A DNA stretch of 64,000 nucleotides from Rhizobium vallis (GCF_003985155.1 NZ_ML133692.1:248001-312000), one strand, 5' to 3'. Shown: positions 7,748 through 17,221, numbered from the stretch's first letter. Program-made: numbers and translations. The notes: generated from the sequence alone by a model not told the origin.

Positions 7748-7835
7748 AGCGGCTCCTGTTGCAGCGGGCCGCTATGAATAATCACGATTTTTCACCGGAC
7801 GAAGCCGTTTCTTGTCGCCGAGACAATGAGAGAAA

Positions 7836-7873
7836 CAGAAAGGGCAGGACGCTGCGTTTGCCGCGTCCTGCCC
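7836..7873 (-). terminator. Aldolase gene terminator
   Basis: An 11-bp stem, GGGCAGGACGC (7842-7852) with GCGTCCTGCCC (7863-7873). On the minus strand it is followed by a T-rich tail. It lies 20 bases after the aldolase stop codon. Confidence 0.85.
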
Positions 7874-7892
7874 AAATCTCAAGCGCGAAGGA

Positions 7893-8918
7893 TCAGGCGG
7901 CCTTTTCCAGGTCCTTTTTCCAGCTGCCCTTGGCGGCGAGACTGTTCATCTCGGCGCGGTGGGTGAATTCGCGCTGTCCGGCGGCGACATTTTCCTGCTT
8001 GCCGTTCCAGGCCTTGAGTGCGCTATCCTGCAGGGCGCGGCCGTAGGAGAAGGTGACGAGCCAGGGCAGATCGGCCGTGGAGTTGATGGCAGAAAGGTGG
8101 GCGGTCGCTTCTTCGGTCGTCTGGCCGCCGGAGAGGAAGGCGATGCCGGGAACCGCTGACGGAACGGTAGCCTTCAACACCTTGACCGTACGCTCGGCAA
8201 CTTCCGCGACCGAGGCCTTGCGGGCGTTCTTGCCGTCGATCACCATGTTCGGCTTCAGGATCATGCCTTCGAGGCTGACGCGGGCATCGGCCAGTTCCTC
8301 GAAAACGATGCGCAGCGTGGATTCGGTCACTTCGGCGCAGCGGGCGATATCATGGTCGCCCGGCTTGCCGTCCATCAGGCATTCCGGCTCGACGATCGGA
8401 ACGATCTTGGCTTCCTGGCAGAGTGCAGCATAACGGGCGAGCGCCTGAGCGTTGGCGCGGACCGAACCGCGGGTCGGCAGCGTCGACGAAATGGCGATAA
8501 CGCCGCGCCACTTGGCGAAGCGGGCACCGGCCTCATAATATCGGGCAAGGCGATCGCCGAGACCATCGAGGCCTTCGGTGATGGTTTCACCGGGATATTT
8601 CGCCATCGGCTTGGCACCGATATCGACCTTGATGCCGGGAATGGAACCGGCGGCTCGGATGATGTCGACGAAGGGCGTGCCGTCCACAGCCTTCTGGAAA
8701 AGCGTCTCTTCATAGAGGATGACGCCGGAGATATATTTCTTCATCGCCTCGTCTGAGCGGAAGAGCATCTCGCGGTAGTCGCGACGGCTGGTTTCGGTCG
8801 ATTCGAGATTGATCGTGTCGAAACGCTTCTTGATGGTGGACGTCGATTCATCAGCCGCAAGCAGTCCCCGGCCGCCTGCAACCATCTGCACTGCAATGTC
8901 TTCCAGTCGTTCGCTCAT
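7893..8918 (-). CDS. fbaB: Class I fructose-bisphosphate aldolase
   Basis: The 341-residue protein opens with G-G-R-G-L-L-A-A-D-E-S, the class I aldolase motif. It contains P-E-C-L-M-D-G and the Schiff-base lysine segment G-M-I-L-K-P-N-M-V (about residues 220-228). It cleaves fructose-1,6-bisphosphate to dihydroxyacetone phosphate and glyceraldehyde-3-phosphate, or the reverse. With pgk, gap and tkt further upstream on the same strand it forms a glycolysis/gluconeogenesis cluster. A strong terminator follows, and a 224-bp gap separates it from pgk, so it probably has its own promoter. Confidence 0.93.
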   Translation of the reverse strand: MSERLEDIAVQMVAGGRGLLAADESTSTIKKRFDTINLESTETSRRDYREMLFRSDEAMKKYISGVILYEETLFQKAVDGTPFVDIIRAAGSIPGIKVDIGAKPMAKYPGETITEGLDGLGDRLARYYEAGARFAKWRGVIAISSTLPTRGSVRANAQALARYAALCQEAKIVPIVEPECLMDGKPGDHDIARCAEVTESTLRIVFEELADARVSLEGMILKPNMVIDGKNARKASVAEVAERTVKVLKATVPSAVPGIAFLSGGQTTEEATAHLSAINSTADLPWLVTFSYGRALQDSALKAWNGKQENVAAGQREFTHRAEMNSLAAKGSWKKDLEKAA

Positions 8919-9072
8919 CTCGTTCTCTCCACAGCATTAAACATCAGCAGTTTACGAATATAGGACGGCGATAACAGAAGTTTATAGAGAGGAAAATGGA
9001 AGGCTAAGTCATTGAAACGATTGAAATCAATTCAATCGTTTGAAAAAATGGGATTTTTACCAGCTCTTGAGC

Positions 9073-9108
9073 AAAAGACCGCGGGAGGCTGCTTGCCACC
9101 CGCGGTCT
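9073..9108 (-). terminator. pgk terminator
   Basis: AGACCGCGGG (9076-9085) pairs with CCCGCGGTCT (9099-9108) around a 13-nt loop; TTTT follows on the minus strand. It lies about 35 bases past the pgk stop. Confidence 0.85.
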
Positions 9109-9142
9109 ATCCACATGTAATACCTGTCGAATCGGGTTCGGA

Positions 9143-10345
9143 TTATCTGCCGGCGTTAAGGACTGCGACGCCGGGGAGCTCCTTGCCTTCCATCCATTCC
9201 AGGAAGGCGCCGCCGGCGGTCGAGACATAGGTGAACTCGTCGGCAACGCCGGCATGGTTCAGCGCCGAGACGGTATCGCCGCCGCCGGCAACGGAGGTGA
9301 GCTTGCCGGCCGCGGTGCGCTCGGCGGCGTATTTCGCGGCCGCAACCGTTGCGGCGTCGAAGGGTTCGATCTCAAAGGCGCCGAGCGGACCGTTCCAGAC
9401 GAGCGTCGAGGCGCGCTCGATCCAGGCCTTGATGGCCTCGACGGATTTCGGGCCGACGTCGAGCACCATGGCATCGGCCGGAATGGCGTTGATGTCGACG
9501 GTCTCGTTGGCGGCACCGGCCTTGAACTCGCGGGCGACGACGCCGTCTTCCGGCAGAATGATGGCGCAGCCTGATGTCGCGGCCTCGATCATGATCTGCT
9601 TGGCGGTTTGGGCGAGGTCATGTTCGCAGAGCGACTTGCCGACATTGGTGCCGCGGGCTGCGATGAACGTATTGGCCATGCCGCCGCCGATGACGAGCGC
9701 ATCGACCTTCTTCACCAGGTTCATCAGGAGGTCGATTTTGGTCGAAACCTTGGCGCCGCCGACGATCGCAACGACCGGGCGGGCCGGATCGCCGAGGCCC
9801 TTTTCCAGCGCCTCCAGCTCCGCCTGCATGGTGCGGCCGGCATGGGCCGGCAGGTGATGGGCAAGGCCTTCGGTCGAGGCATGGGCGCGGTGGGCGGCGG
9901 AGAAGGCGTCGTTGACATAGATGTCGCCGTTGACGGCGAGCGCCTTGATGAAATCGGGATCGTTCTTTTCCTCGCCCTTGTGGAAGCGGGTGTTTTCCAG
10001 AAGCAGGATATCGCCGTCATTCATCGCCGCGACGGCGGAGGTGGCGGCCTCGCCGATGCAATCGCCGGCCGTCAGCACGGCGTGATCAAGCACTTGCTCG
10101 ACGGAAGGGGCGATCAGCGACAGCGACAGATCCGACGACGGGCCGTCCTTCGGCCGGCCGAAATGGGCAAGCAGGATGACCTTGGCACCCTTTTTGGACA
10201 GTTCGAGGATCGTCGGCGCCACACGCTCGATACGCGTCGTATCGGTGACCTTGCCATCCTTGACCGGCACATTGAGGTCGACGCGGACGAGAACGCGCTT
10301 GCCGCTGATGTCAGTGAGATCGTCGAGGGTCTTGAAAGAAGGCAT
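9143..10345 (-). CDS. pgk: Phosphoglycerate kinase
   Basis: The 400-residue protein begins MPSFKTLDDLTDISGKRVLV. It shows R-V-D-L-N-V-P, the substrate-binding arginine region and L-L-A-H-F-G-R-P-K, then G-G-A-K-V-S-T-K and a C-terminal G-G-G-D-T nucleotide loop. It transfers phosphate between 1,3-bisphosphoglycerate and ADP. The start at MPSFK is chosen from family conservation; the frame is open 18 codons further upstream, but that stretch is not conserved. The antiporter gene ends 70 bases upstream on the same strand, so some read-through into pgk is possible. Confidence 0.95.
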   Translation of the reverse strand: MPSFKTLDDLTDISGKRVLVRVDLNVPVKDGKVTDTTRIERVAPTILELSKKGAKVILLAHFGRPKDGPSSDLSLSLIAPSVEQVLDHAVLTAGDCIGEAATSAVAAMNDGDILLLENTRFHKGEEKNDPDFIKALAVNGDIYVNDAFSAAHRAHASTEGLAHHLPAHAGRTMQAELEALEKGLGDPARPVVAIVGGAKVSTKIDLLMNLVKKVDALVIGGGMANTFIAARGTNVGKSLCEHDLAQTAKQIMIEAATSGCAIILPEDGVVAREFKAGAANETVDINAIPADAMVLDVGPKSVEAIKAWIERASTLVWNGPLGAFEIEPFDAATVAAAKYAAERTAAGKLTSVAGGGDTVSALNHAGVADEFTYVSTAGGAFLEWMEGKELPGVAVLNAGR

Positions 10346-10415
10346 GGGGAGGATCCAGTCTTGGTTGGCGGAAGTCGCGCCGACCATAGCAAGGATCATC
10401 TGAGACGCAAGGCGC

Positions 10416-12290
10416 TCAACGGCCGTTTTCGTGTGTGGCCTCGTCGCGTCCGGCCGGCGCTTTCTGTGCGCTTTCAGGGGCGGCGGTTTCGCGGTTCCGG
10501 CGTCCTTTCAGCCGGTCGCGGACGCGCTGGATGATATCCTTCAGATTGATGAAGATCGGCAGCGTGATCGCCGGCTCCACAGCCTCCAGCGACATGCCGA
10601 CGGAGCTGACATGATCGTGCTCGTCGAGATCGCGGACGATGAGGATGATCGAGCCGAGGCGGACGCGGTCGGCATAATCGGCCTTGCCGCCGAGGCGCTG
10701 CCGCATCAGTTCGGCAATCGTCAGTCCCTTTTCGGATTCGTTGAGAAGCCCCGGGCCATAGGCCGCGTCGAGATCGGCGGCGGGGCGGGCGGGGGAGAGC
10801 GCGAAGGCCCCGAAGAATTCGGCATCGTCCTCATCGACAGGCGCGCGGCTGGCAAAGAGCCGGTCGAGCAGGCGGGAATAGCTCGGCACGATGAAGAGGT
10901 AGACGAGATCGTTCTCTCGCAGTCGCCCGGCATATTGGTAGCGCATCGATTTGCCGTCACGGATGACGAGCGAGGGCGTCGCCCAGCGCGGAATGCGCTC
11001 GCCGCGCAGCACCGGGCTGTCCTTGATGACGCGGTAGGAGAGCAGCTCATGGTTGGCGGCTCCAGGCAGGTCGACTTCGACCTTGTCGACGGCGCCGATG
11101 CGCGGCGGAATGATCAGGCCGAGTTTCTTGGCGACCGGCTTGATCGTCCAGCCCTGGACGAGCAGCGAGACCAGCACGATGATGAAAGCGGTATTGAAAT
11201 AGATCTGACCGTTTTCCAGCTTGCCGAGGATCGGCATGATCGCAAGCAGGATGGAGACCGCGCCGCGCAGGCCGACCCAGGCGACGAAGCCGATTTCCTG
11301 CTGCGTGTAATCGAAGGGAAGCAGCGACAGCCAGACGGCCAGCGGCCGGGCGACGAAGATCAGGAAGAGGGCAAGCAGGATGGCGGGCACGATGATGACC
11401 GGAAATTGCGACGGCGTGGCGAGCAGGCCGAGCACCAGGAACATGATGATCTGCGCCAGCCAGGTCATGCCGTCCTGGAAGCGCTTGATGGTGCCGATCG
11501 CCTGCATCTTGCGGTTTCCGGCATAGATGCCGGCGACGTAGACCGCGAGGAAGCCGCTGCCGCCGACCGCACCGGTGAAGGAGAAGACGAGGAGGGCGAG
11601 CGCCAGCACGAAGATCGGCGTCAGGCCGCGATCGGTATCGAGCCTGCTGACGATCAGCACGATCATCATACCGCCGAGCAGGCCGAGAATGACGCCGAGG
11701 CCCATCTGCTGCACGAACATGGCGAGCATGCCGATATTGATGCCGGCGTAACGTTCACCGCTTGCCAGTACCTCGACCAGGGCGATGGTGAGGAAGATCG
11801 CCATCGGGTCATTGGTGCCGGATTCGACTTCCAAGGTCGAACGCACCTTGTCGCGGATATTGATGCCGCCGATGCGCAGCAGGAAGAAGACGGCCGCGGC
11901 ATCGGTCGACGCCACGATAGACCCGAGCAGCAGGCCTTCCAGCCAGGTGAAGTTCAAAAGCCACATGGCGGCGAAGGCAAAGAGCGAGGCGGTGATGAGC
12001 ACACCGATCGAGGCGAGCGCGAGTGAGGGCACGGCCGCGAGCCGGAAGGCCTGCATCGGCGTGCCGAAGCCGGAATCGAACAGGATGACGGCGAGCGCGA
12101 TGGAGCCGAGGATGTAGGCGAGGTAGTTGTTGCTGAACTCGATGCCAAGGCCATCAACGCCGGCGGCAAGGCCGATCATCAGGAAGAGCAACAGCAAGGG
12201 GGCGCCGAAGCGGAAAGCGAGCAGGCTCGAAAAAGCGGCAAGAAGCACGAGCGCCGTCGAGACCAGCACCACGATGTAGAACGCTTCCAT
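10416..12290 (-). CDS. nhaP2: K+/H+ antiporter, NhaP2/CvrA type
   Basis: The 624-residue protein has about twelve to thirteen membrane segments (residues about 1-390, CPA1-type exchanger). A cytoplasmic TrkA-C-like regulatory domain (H-E-L-L-S-Y-R-V to L-V-Y-L-F-I, about 410-485) and a C-terminal CorC/HlyC-like domain follow. This is the architecture of NhaP2/CvrA potassium/proton antiporters of the inner membrane. The ATG at MEAFYIV is chosen because AAGGGG sits five bases before it; a GTG two codons earlier would overlap the ribosome site. Confidence 0.88.
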   Translation of the reverse strand: MEAFYIVVLVSTALVLLAAFSSLLAFRFGAPLLLLFLMIGLAAGVDGLGIEFSNNYLAYILGSIALAVILFDSGFGTPMQAFRLAAVPSLALASIGVLITASLFAFAAMWLLNFTWLEGLLLGSIVASTDAAAVFFLLRIGGINIRDKVRSTLEVESGTNDPMAIFLTIALVEVLASGERYAGINIGMLAMFVQQMGLGVILGLLGGMMIVLIVSRLDTDRGLTPIFVLALALLVFSFTGAVGGSGFLAVYVAGIYAGNRKMQAIGTIKRFQDGMTWLAQIIMFLVLGLLATPSQFPVIIVPAILLALFLIFVARPLAVWLSLLPFDYTQQEIGFVAWVGLRGAVSILLAIMPILGKLENGQIYFNTAFIIVLVSLLVQGWTIKPVAKKLGLIIPPRIGAVDKVEVDLPGAANHELLSYRVIKDSPVLRGERIPRWATPSLVIRDGKSMRYQYAGRLRENDLVYLFIVPSYSRLLDRLFASRAPVDEDDAEFFGAFALSPARPAADLDAAYGPGLLNESEKGLTIAELMRQRLGGKADYADRVRLGSIILIVRDLDEHDHVSSVGMSLEAVEPAITLPIFINLKDIIQRVRDRLKGRRNRETAAPESAQKAPAGRDEATHENGR

Positions 12291-12296
12291 GCCCAC

Positions 12297-12738
12297 CCCT
12301 TTCCATCGACTGCTTCGCGAATATAGCCGCCCCGGGCCGATCCGCCTTATCTCAACCCCTCCGCCACACGTGACGATCCATCAGTAAACGGCAAAACGAC
12401 AGAGAAGGGTAGGCCTTGCGGCTTAACCTCGTCGCGATGCTGCATCATGCTGCTGAACGGCTGCCGGACGGCCGCCGACGTGGAATGCTACGGGAGAAAT
12501 TCTCTATAAAGAATGTATAGGAAAATCAGGCGAGAGCAGGGCGAAAGACAGGAAGATTGATTTTTCCTGACGGTATCTGTCGACCGCAACAGGATAAGAC
12601 AGGTTCCTCCACGCAGGCCCGTTCGCGAGGAAATGAACGCGGAGATTTTTCGATATCAGGCAGGAAAGCCAGGCCGACGTCTGCCCAGCGATGGAGCTGA
12701 CTGCAGCGTTGTGCCTGATGTAGCAGGCCGTTGCTCCG
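12297..12738. other. 442-bp intergenic region
   Basis: No gene with a ribosome site and protein-like composition is visible on either strand. It presumably carries the promoter of the antiporter gene near its left end. No repeat or strong hairpin stood out. A 27-codon frame near 12446 has nothing to support it. Confidence 0.5.
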
Positions 12739-12918
12739 CTATCCCAGCACTGCCTGAAGGATGATGACGGCGAGAAACGCAAGACCGATGAAGGCGGCAA
12801 CCGAGATGACCAGGCGATTAGCCTTTGCCAACACGGCCGGTTTGACGTCCCGCTTGGGGTGAAACCGTTGCCGCCGCTTGAGGGTGGTGTGGGACAAGCG
12901 TTTTTGTGCCTCTGCCAT
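12739..12918 (-). CDS. Small single-helix membrane protein (59 aa)
   Basis: A 59-residue frame with an ideal ribosome site, GGAGG five bases before the ATG. The N-terminal half is very basic (many K and R, residues 6-25). The C-terminal half is one hydrophobic helix (about 36-58, L-V-I-S-V-A-A-F-I-G-L-A). This looks like a tail-anchored or N-in small membrane protein. No function is recognised. It is shorter than usual annotation limits and is likely to be missed by gene finders. Confidence 0.72.
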   Translation of the reverse strand: MAEAQKRLSHTTLKRRQRFHPKRDVKPAVLAKANRLVISVAAFIGLAFLAVIILQAVLG

Positions 12919-13085
12919 TTATCACCTCCGCCTGGATCATCTCAGCCATTGTGCAGCGCTGTGCATTTTCTCAATCTATCACGCTTGGCCAGCGGATTGC
13001 CAACCGTGATTCCATCCTTGCGGCCGCCCCGAACCTGTCGCTTCGAGATGACTTTCAAAACCGGAAGACCGACGCAGATCGACTG

Positions 13086-13400
13086 TCAGTCTTCGGTGTC
13101 CTCGCCCCCGTCGGTCAGATCCTCGACCGGGACCAGGAAAACGACGAACTCGTCGTCGATGGTTCTTTCGGGATCATCGTCGAATTCATAGGCGTGCTCG
13201 ACTTCGCTTGCTTCCTCAGCGGTCGCCTTGCGCAGGCTGAGCGTCGCCTTGCGGTCCCATAGGGGTTTGCCTTCGGACTCGAGGATGGTCAGGTCGTCGC
13301 GAAAATCTTCCGCCTCGAAGAAGTGCGTCGCTTCCTCATCGTTTTTTGCGCGAAAGCTGGCGACGGCACGGCTGGCGATTTCAACGGTAAAGTAATCCAT
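13086..13400 (-). CDS. Conserved hypothetical acidic protein (104 aa)
   Basis: This is a small acidic protein (M-D-Y-F-T-V-E-I start; tail rich in D and E) with no signal peptide or membrane helix. The pattern R-A-K-N-D-E-E-A-T-H-F-F-E suggests a compact cytoplasmic alpha/beta fold. I do not recognise a named family. It stands alone, between the 59-residue protein gene and gap, on the same strand as both. Confidence 0.7.
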   Translation of the reverse strand: MDYFTVEIASRAVASFRAKNDEEATHFFEAEDFRDDLTILESEGKPLWDRKATLSLRKATAEEASEVEHAYEFDDDPERTIDDEFVVFLVPVEDLTDGGEDTED

Positions 13401-13480
13401 CTATTCCTCTTCATCTCCCCGGGTGTCGATGCGGTTCCGGGGGTATCAACGATGCCGCGACCGGTTTCGATCGCCTATAA

Positions 13481-13505
13481 CAAAACGGCCCGGTTTCCCG
13501 GGCCG
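13481..13505 (-). terminator. gap terminator
   Basis: CGGCCCGG (13486-13493) and CCGGGCCG (13498-13505) form an 8-bp GC stem with a 4-nt loop. On the minus strand TTTTG follows. It lies 26 bases past the gap stop codon. Confidence 0.88.
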
Positions 13506-13530
13506 CTTGTGATATTCAGTGGTCAGGCCC

Positions 13531-14541
13531 TCAGATGAGCTTGGCGAAAGCGACTGCCGTGTCGGACATGCGGCTGGAGAAGCCCCACTCGTTGTCGTAC
13601 CAGGAGAGCACGCGCACGAAGTTGCCTTCCATGACCTTGGTCTGATCGGTTGCGAAGATCGAGGAGTGGCTGTCGTGGTTGAAGTCACGGGAGACGAGCG
13701 GCTCGTCGGTGTAGCCGAGGATGCCCTTGAGCTTGCCGTCTGCAGCAGCCTTGATGGCTTCGTTGATTTCGCCAACGCTGGTCGCCTTCTTGGCGACGAA
13801 CTTGAAGTCGACGACGGAAACGTTCGGGGTCGGAACGCGGATCGAGGTACCGTCGAGCTTGCCCTTCAGATGCGGCAGAACGAGGCCCACGGCCTTGGCG
13901 GCGCCCGTCGATGTCGGGATCATGGAAAGGGCGGCGGCGCGGGCGCGATACAGGTCCTTGTGCATCGTGTCGAGCGTCGGCTGGTCGCCGGTGTAGGAGT
14001 GGATGGTCGTCATGAAGCCGTGGTCGATGCCGACGGCGTCGTCGAGAACCTTAACGACCGGCACCAGGCAGTTGGTGGTGCAGGAAGCGTTGGAGATGAC
14101 CAGGTGCTCCTTGGTGAGCTGGTCATGGTTGACGCCGAAGACGACCGTCAGGTCTGCGCCGTCGGCAGGAGCCGAGACGATGACGCGCTTGGCGCCGGCC
14201 GTCAGATGGGCGGCGGCCTTGTCACGCGCGGTGAAGATGCCGGTGCATTCCATGGCGATGTCGACGCCGAGTTCGCGGTGCGGAAGCGTAGCCGGATCCT
14301 TGATGGCAGTGACCTTGATCGGCTTGCCGTTGCCGACAATGATCGTGTCACCCTCGACCTTGACGGCTGCGGGGAAACGGCCGTGGATCGAATCGTAGCG
14401 CAGCAGGTGGGCGTTGGTCTCGACGGGGCCGAGGTCGTTGATGGCGACGACTTCGATGTCGGTGCGGCCGGATTCGACGATGGCGCGGAGGACGTTGCGG
14501 CCGATGCGGCCGAAACCGTTGATGGCAACCTTGACTGTCAT
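13531..14541 (-). CDS. gap: Glyceraldehyde-3-phosphate dehydrogenase, type I
   Basis: The 336-residue protein starts MTVKVAINGFGRIGRN (Rossmann dinucleotide site). It contains the catalytic cysteine in S-N-A-S-C-T-T-N-C (about residues 150-158) and the histidine region H-S-Y-T-G-D-Q. It oxidises glyceraldehyde-3-phosphate with NAD(P). GGGAG lies nine bases upstream of the chosen ATG; another ATG two codons earlier is only three bases from it. The gene is downstream of tkt on the same strand and has its own terminator. Confidence 0.96.
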   Translation of the reverse strand: MTVKVAINGFGRIGRNVLRAIVESGRTDIEVVAINDLGPVETNAHLLRYDSIHGRFPAAVKVEGDTIIVGNGKPIKVTAIKDPATLPHRELGVDIAMECTGIFTARDKAAAHLTAGAKRVIVSAPADGADLTVVFGVNHDQLTKEHLVISNASCTTNCLVPVVKVLDDAVGIDHGFMTTIHSYTGDQPTLDTMHKDLYRARAAALSMIPTSTGAAKAVGLVLPHLKGKLDGTSIRVPTPNVSVVDFKFVAKKATSVGEINEAIKAAADGKLKGILGYTDEPLVSRDFNHDSHSSIFATDQTKVMEGNFVRVLSWYDNEWGFSSRMSDTAVAFAKLI

Positions 14542-14598
14542 GTTCATTCACTCCCGATAGAGTAGGGCCCCGATAAAGCGGGCCTGGAATTGAGGAGA

Positions 14599-14622
14599 TG
14601 GAGAGCGCCTCAAGGCGCTCTC
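14599..14622 (-). terminator. Hairpin after tkt
   Basis: GAGAGCGCC (14601-14609) and GGCGCTCTC (14614-14622) form a perfect 9-bp stem with a TCAA loop right after the tkt stop codon. The T-tail on the minus strand is poor, so it may slow or partly end transcription, or stabilise the mRNA 3' end. Confidence 0.55.
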
Positions 14623-14623
14623 A

Positions 14624-16597
14624 TTAAAGCTTTGCTTCAGCGGCCGCAACGACGGCGTCGGCGGTGATGCCGAAATGCTTGAAGACGTCCTTCGCAGGGC
14701 CGGAAGCGCCGAAGCCCTTCATGCCGACAAAGCTGCCTTCCGGACCGATGAAGGCATCCCAGCCTTCGCGGACGGCGGCTTCGACGGCAATCTTCACCGG
14801 CGAGTTGCCGAGGACTTCCTTGCGATAGGCTTCCGGCTGATCGAAGAAGAACTCCGTGCAGGGAACGGATACGACACGGGTGCTGACACCCTTGCCTTCC
14901 AGCGTTGCGCGCGCGGCAACGGCTACTTCCACTTCCGAACCAGACGCGAAGATCGTGACCTTGGCGTCGGCATTGCCTGCGAGCGTATAGGCGCCGAGTT
15001 CGCAGAGGTTCTTCTCATTGTACTCGGTGCGGACGGTCGTCAGGTTCTGACGGGTGAGAGCCAGAGCGGACGGATGATCCTTGCTCTTCATGGCGATCTG
15101 CCAGCATTCCGCGGTTTCGACTGCGTCGGCCGGGCGGAAGACGCGCAGGTTCGGCACCGCACGCAGGCCGGCGATCTGTTCGACCGGCTGGTGAGTCGGG
15201 CCGTCCTCGCCGACGCCGATCGAGTCATGGGTCAGCACGTGGATGACACGGATGCCCATAAGCGCGGCGAGGCGGATCGGCGGACGGCAATAATCGGAGA
15301 AGATCAGGAAGCCGCCGCCGTAAGGAATAAGGCCACCGTGCAACGCAATGCCGTTCATGGCCGAGGCCATGCCGTGCTCGCGGATGCCCCAGTGCATGTA
15401 ACGACCGGCGAAATCTGTCGGCGTGATCGAATGCATCTGGCTGGTCTTGGTATTGTTCGACGGCGTCAGGTCGGCGGAGCCACCGAGCGTTTCCGGCACG
15501 AAGCCGTTAATGACTTCAAGCGCGTCTTCGGATGCCTTGCGGGAGGCGATCGTCGGCTTGGTCTCGGCGAGCTTCTTCTTGTAGTCGTCGATCGCCTTGT
15601 CGAAGCCTTCAGGCAGGTCTCCGGCGAAACGGCGGGTGAACTCGGCCTTGGCCGGGGACTTGGAAAGCGTCTCTTCCCATGCCTTGACGATATTGTCGGA
15701 GCGAGTGCCGGCCGCCCGCCATTCCTCGAGAAGGTCGGAGGGGATGACGAAGGGCTCGTAATCCCAGTTCAGCGCCTTGCGGGTGGCGGCGATTTCTTCA
15801 GCGCCGAGCGGGTTGCCGTGTACCTTGTGGGAGCCCTGCTTGTTCGGAGCGCCGAAGCCGATCACCGTCTTGCAGGCGATGAAGGTCGGGCGGTCGGACT
15901 TGTGGGCGGCTTCGATCGCGTCGGCGATGGCGGCCTGGTCGTGACCATCGATCTCGATCGTGTTCCAGTGAACCGCCTTGAAGCGGGCGATCTGGTCGGT
16001 CGAGTCAGACAGGGAGACGGCGCCGTCGATGGTGATCGAGTTGTTGTCCCAGAAGAGGATCAGCTTGTTCAGCTTCAGGTGGCCGGCAAGCGCGATCGCC
16101 TCATGGCTGATGCCTTCCATCAGGCAGCCGTCGCCATTGATGACGTAAGTGTAGTGATCCTGCAGTTCCGGACCGAATTCCTCGCGCAGCTTGCGCTCAG
16201 CGATCGCCATGCCGACGCCGTTTGCGATGCCCTGGCCGAGCGGCCCCGTGGTGGTTTCAATGCCTGTGGCATGACCGTATTCCGGATGGCCGGCGGTCTT
16301 CGAACCGAGCTGGCGGAACTGCTTCAGATCCTCGACCGTCATGTCGGGGTAGCCGGTCAAGTAAAGCAGCGAATAGAGCAGCATCGAGCCGTGGCCGGCG
16401 GAAAGAACGAAGCGGTCGCGGTTCGGCCAATGCGGCTTCTTGGGGTCGAAGCGCAGATATTTGGTGAAAAGGACCGTTGCCACGTCGGCCATGCCCATTG
16501 GCATGCCAGGGTGGCCGGAATTCGCCTTTTCAACGGCATCCATGGCGAGGAAGCGGATCGCATTCGCCATCCGGTCGTTCTGTTGGAAAGAGGTCAT
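14624..16597 (-). CDS. tkt: Transketolase
   Basis: The 657-residue protein has the thiamine-diphosphate motif G-D-G-C-L-M-E-G (mid N-terminal domain), H-P-E-Y-G-H-A-x-G-I-E-T-T-T-G-P-L-G-Q-G and a C-terminal pyrimidine-binding domain with D-S-I-G-V-G-E-D-G-P-T-H-Q. It moves two-carbon units between sugar phosphates in the pentose phosphate pathway. The start MTSFQQNDRMANAIRF is chosen from family conservation; the frame stays open upstream without a match. A 333-bp regulatory gap separates it from the divergent DUF4164-zapA pair. Confidence 0.96.
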   Translation of the reverse strand: MTSFQQNDRMANAIRFLAMDAVEKANSGHPGMPMGMADVATVLFTKYLRFDPKKPHWPNRDRFVLSAGHGSMLLYSLLYLTGYPDMTVEDLKQFRQLGSKTAGHPEYGHATGIETTTGPLGQGIANGVGMAIAERKLREEFGPELQDHYTYVINGDGCLMEGISHEAIALAGHLKLNKLILFWDNNSITIDGAVSLSDSTDQIARFKAVHWNTIEIDGHDQAAIADAIEAAHKSDRPTFIACKTVIGFGAPNKQGSHKVHGNPLGAEEIAATRKALNWDYEPFVIPSDLLEEWRAAGTRSDNIVKAWEETLSKSPAKAEFTRRFAGDLPEGFDKAIDDYKKKLAETKPTIASRKASEDALEVINGFVPETLGGSADLTPSNNTKTSQMHSITPTDFAGRYMHWGIREHGMASAMNGIALHGGLIPYGGGFLIFSDYCRPPIRLAALMGIRVIHVLTHDSIGVGEDGPTHQPVEQIAGLRAVPNLRVFRPADAVETAECWQIAMKSKDHPSALALTRQNLTTVRTEYNEKNLCELGAYTLAGNADAKVTIFASGSEVEVAVAARATLEGKGVSTRVVSVPCTEFFFDQPEAYRKEVLGNSPVKIAVEAAVREGWDAFIGPEGSFVGMKGFGASGPAKDVFKHFGITADAVVAAAEAKL

Positions 16598-16930
16598 GGC
16601 TTTTCTGCAAGCTCCGGGTGTCGGGGGATGGCCTCGAGCCTCCAAGACCATCGAGTGAAAGCGGCTGAGACATAGCAGTTGGTGCCGGCAAGTCAATAAA
16701 TGGCGGGCCGAATCCGGGCTGCTCGCGGTGATTTTTGACATTTGATCGCGCGATTGTACAAAAGACAAATCTTGCGTCACGGACATGTGCAAAGCATTCA
16801 TCCACAGGATAGGCCGGCGGCCAGATGACGGGATTTATTGACGGGCCGTCGGCTAGCTGCATATCCTCTTGAAATCACAGGATCGGCGCAGAGGGCCGAT
16901 TCGCGGGTCCTGCACGGGAATCGAAACGGC
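16598..16930. other. Divergent promoter region tkt / DUF4164-zapA
   Basis: This gap of 333 bases must hold the tkt promoter on the minus strand and the DUF4164-zapA promoter on the plus strand. An ATTGT/ACAAAT imperfect dyad at 16753-16770 is the only symmetric element noticed. No gene is supported here. Confidence 0.5.
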
Positions 16931-17206
16931 ATGACGCCCACGGGCAAAACCATGGAAGCAGCGCTCAACGAGCTGAGACAGGCGATTTCGAGCCTCGAAA
17001 ACGCCGTCGACATGCGCATCGAGCGGCAGCGCGAGCAGGGCGAGATCGAGGGCGAGGTTCGGCGCGTGCATGCCGATCGTTCCCGACTGGCGCAGGAACT
17101 CGACCAGGCCGAATTCCGGGCCAACCGGCTGGAGGAGGTCAACCGCGAGGTATCGCGGCGGCTGGTGACGGCCATGGAAACGATCCGCGCAGTTCTGGAT
17201 CGCTGA
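16931..17206 (+). CDS. DUF4164 small coiled-coil protein
   Basis: The 91-residue protein is nearly all charged helix (about residues 8-85; E-L-R-Q-A-I-S-S-L-E-N-A then many E/R/Q heptads), a strong coiled-coil pattern. It resembles DUF4164, which in Rhizobiales precedes zapA. ZapA itself works with coiled-coil partners at the division ring, so a division role is a reasonable inference but unproven. The start at MTPTGK is preferred; MEAALNEL seven codons later is possible. zapA follows after 15 bases. Confidence 0.75.
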   Translation: MTPTGKTMEAALNELRQAISSLENAVDMRIERQREQGEIEGEVRRVHADRSRLAQELDQAEFRANRLEEVNREVSRRLVTAMETIRAVLDR

Positions 17207-17221
17207 TAGAAAGATTGTGAC

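Noticed and set aside
10431..12026. A 531-codon frame antisense to the antiporter gene
   Set aside because: Same type of shadow: highly charged low-complexity translation and no homology recognised.
12504..12800. 98-codon minus-strand frame
   Set aside because: It overlaps the better-supported 59-residue gene, lacks a ribosome site and has no protein-like pattern.
14675..16675. A 666-codon open frame antisense to tkt
   Set aside because: Antisense shadow of a conserved GC-rich gene; no recognisable domain and biased composition.
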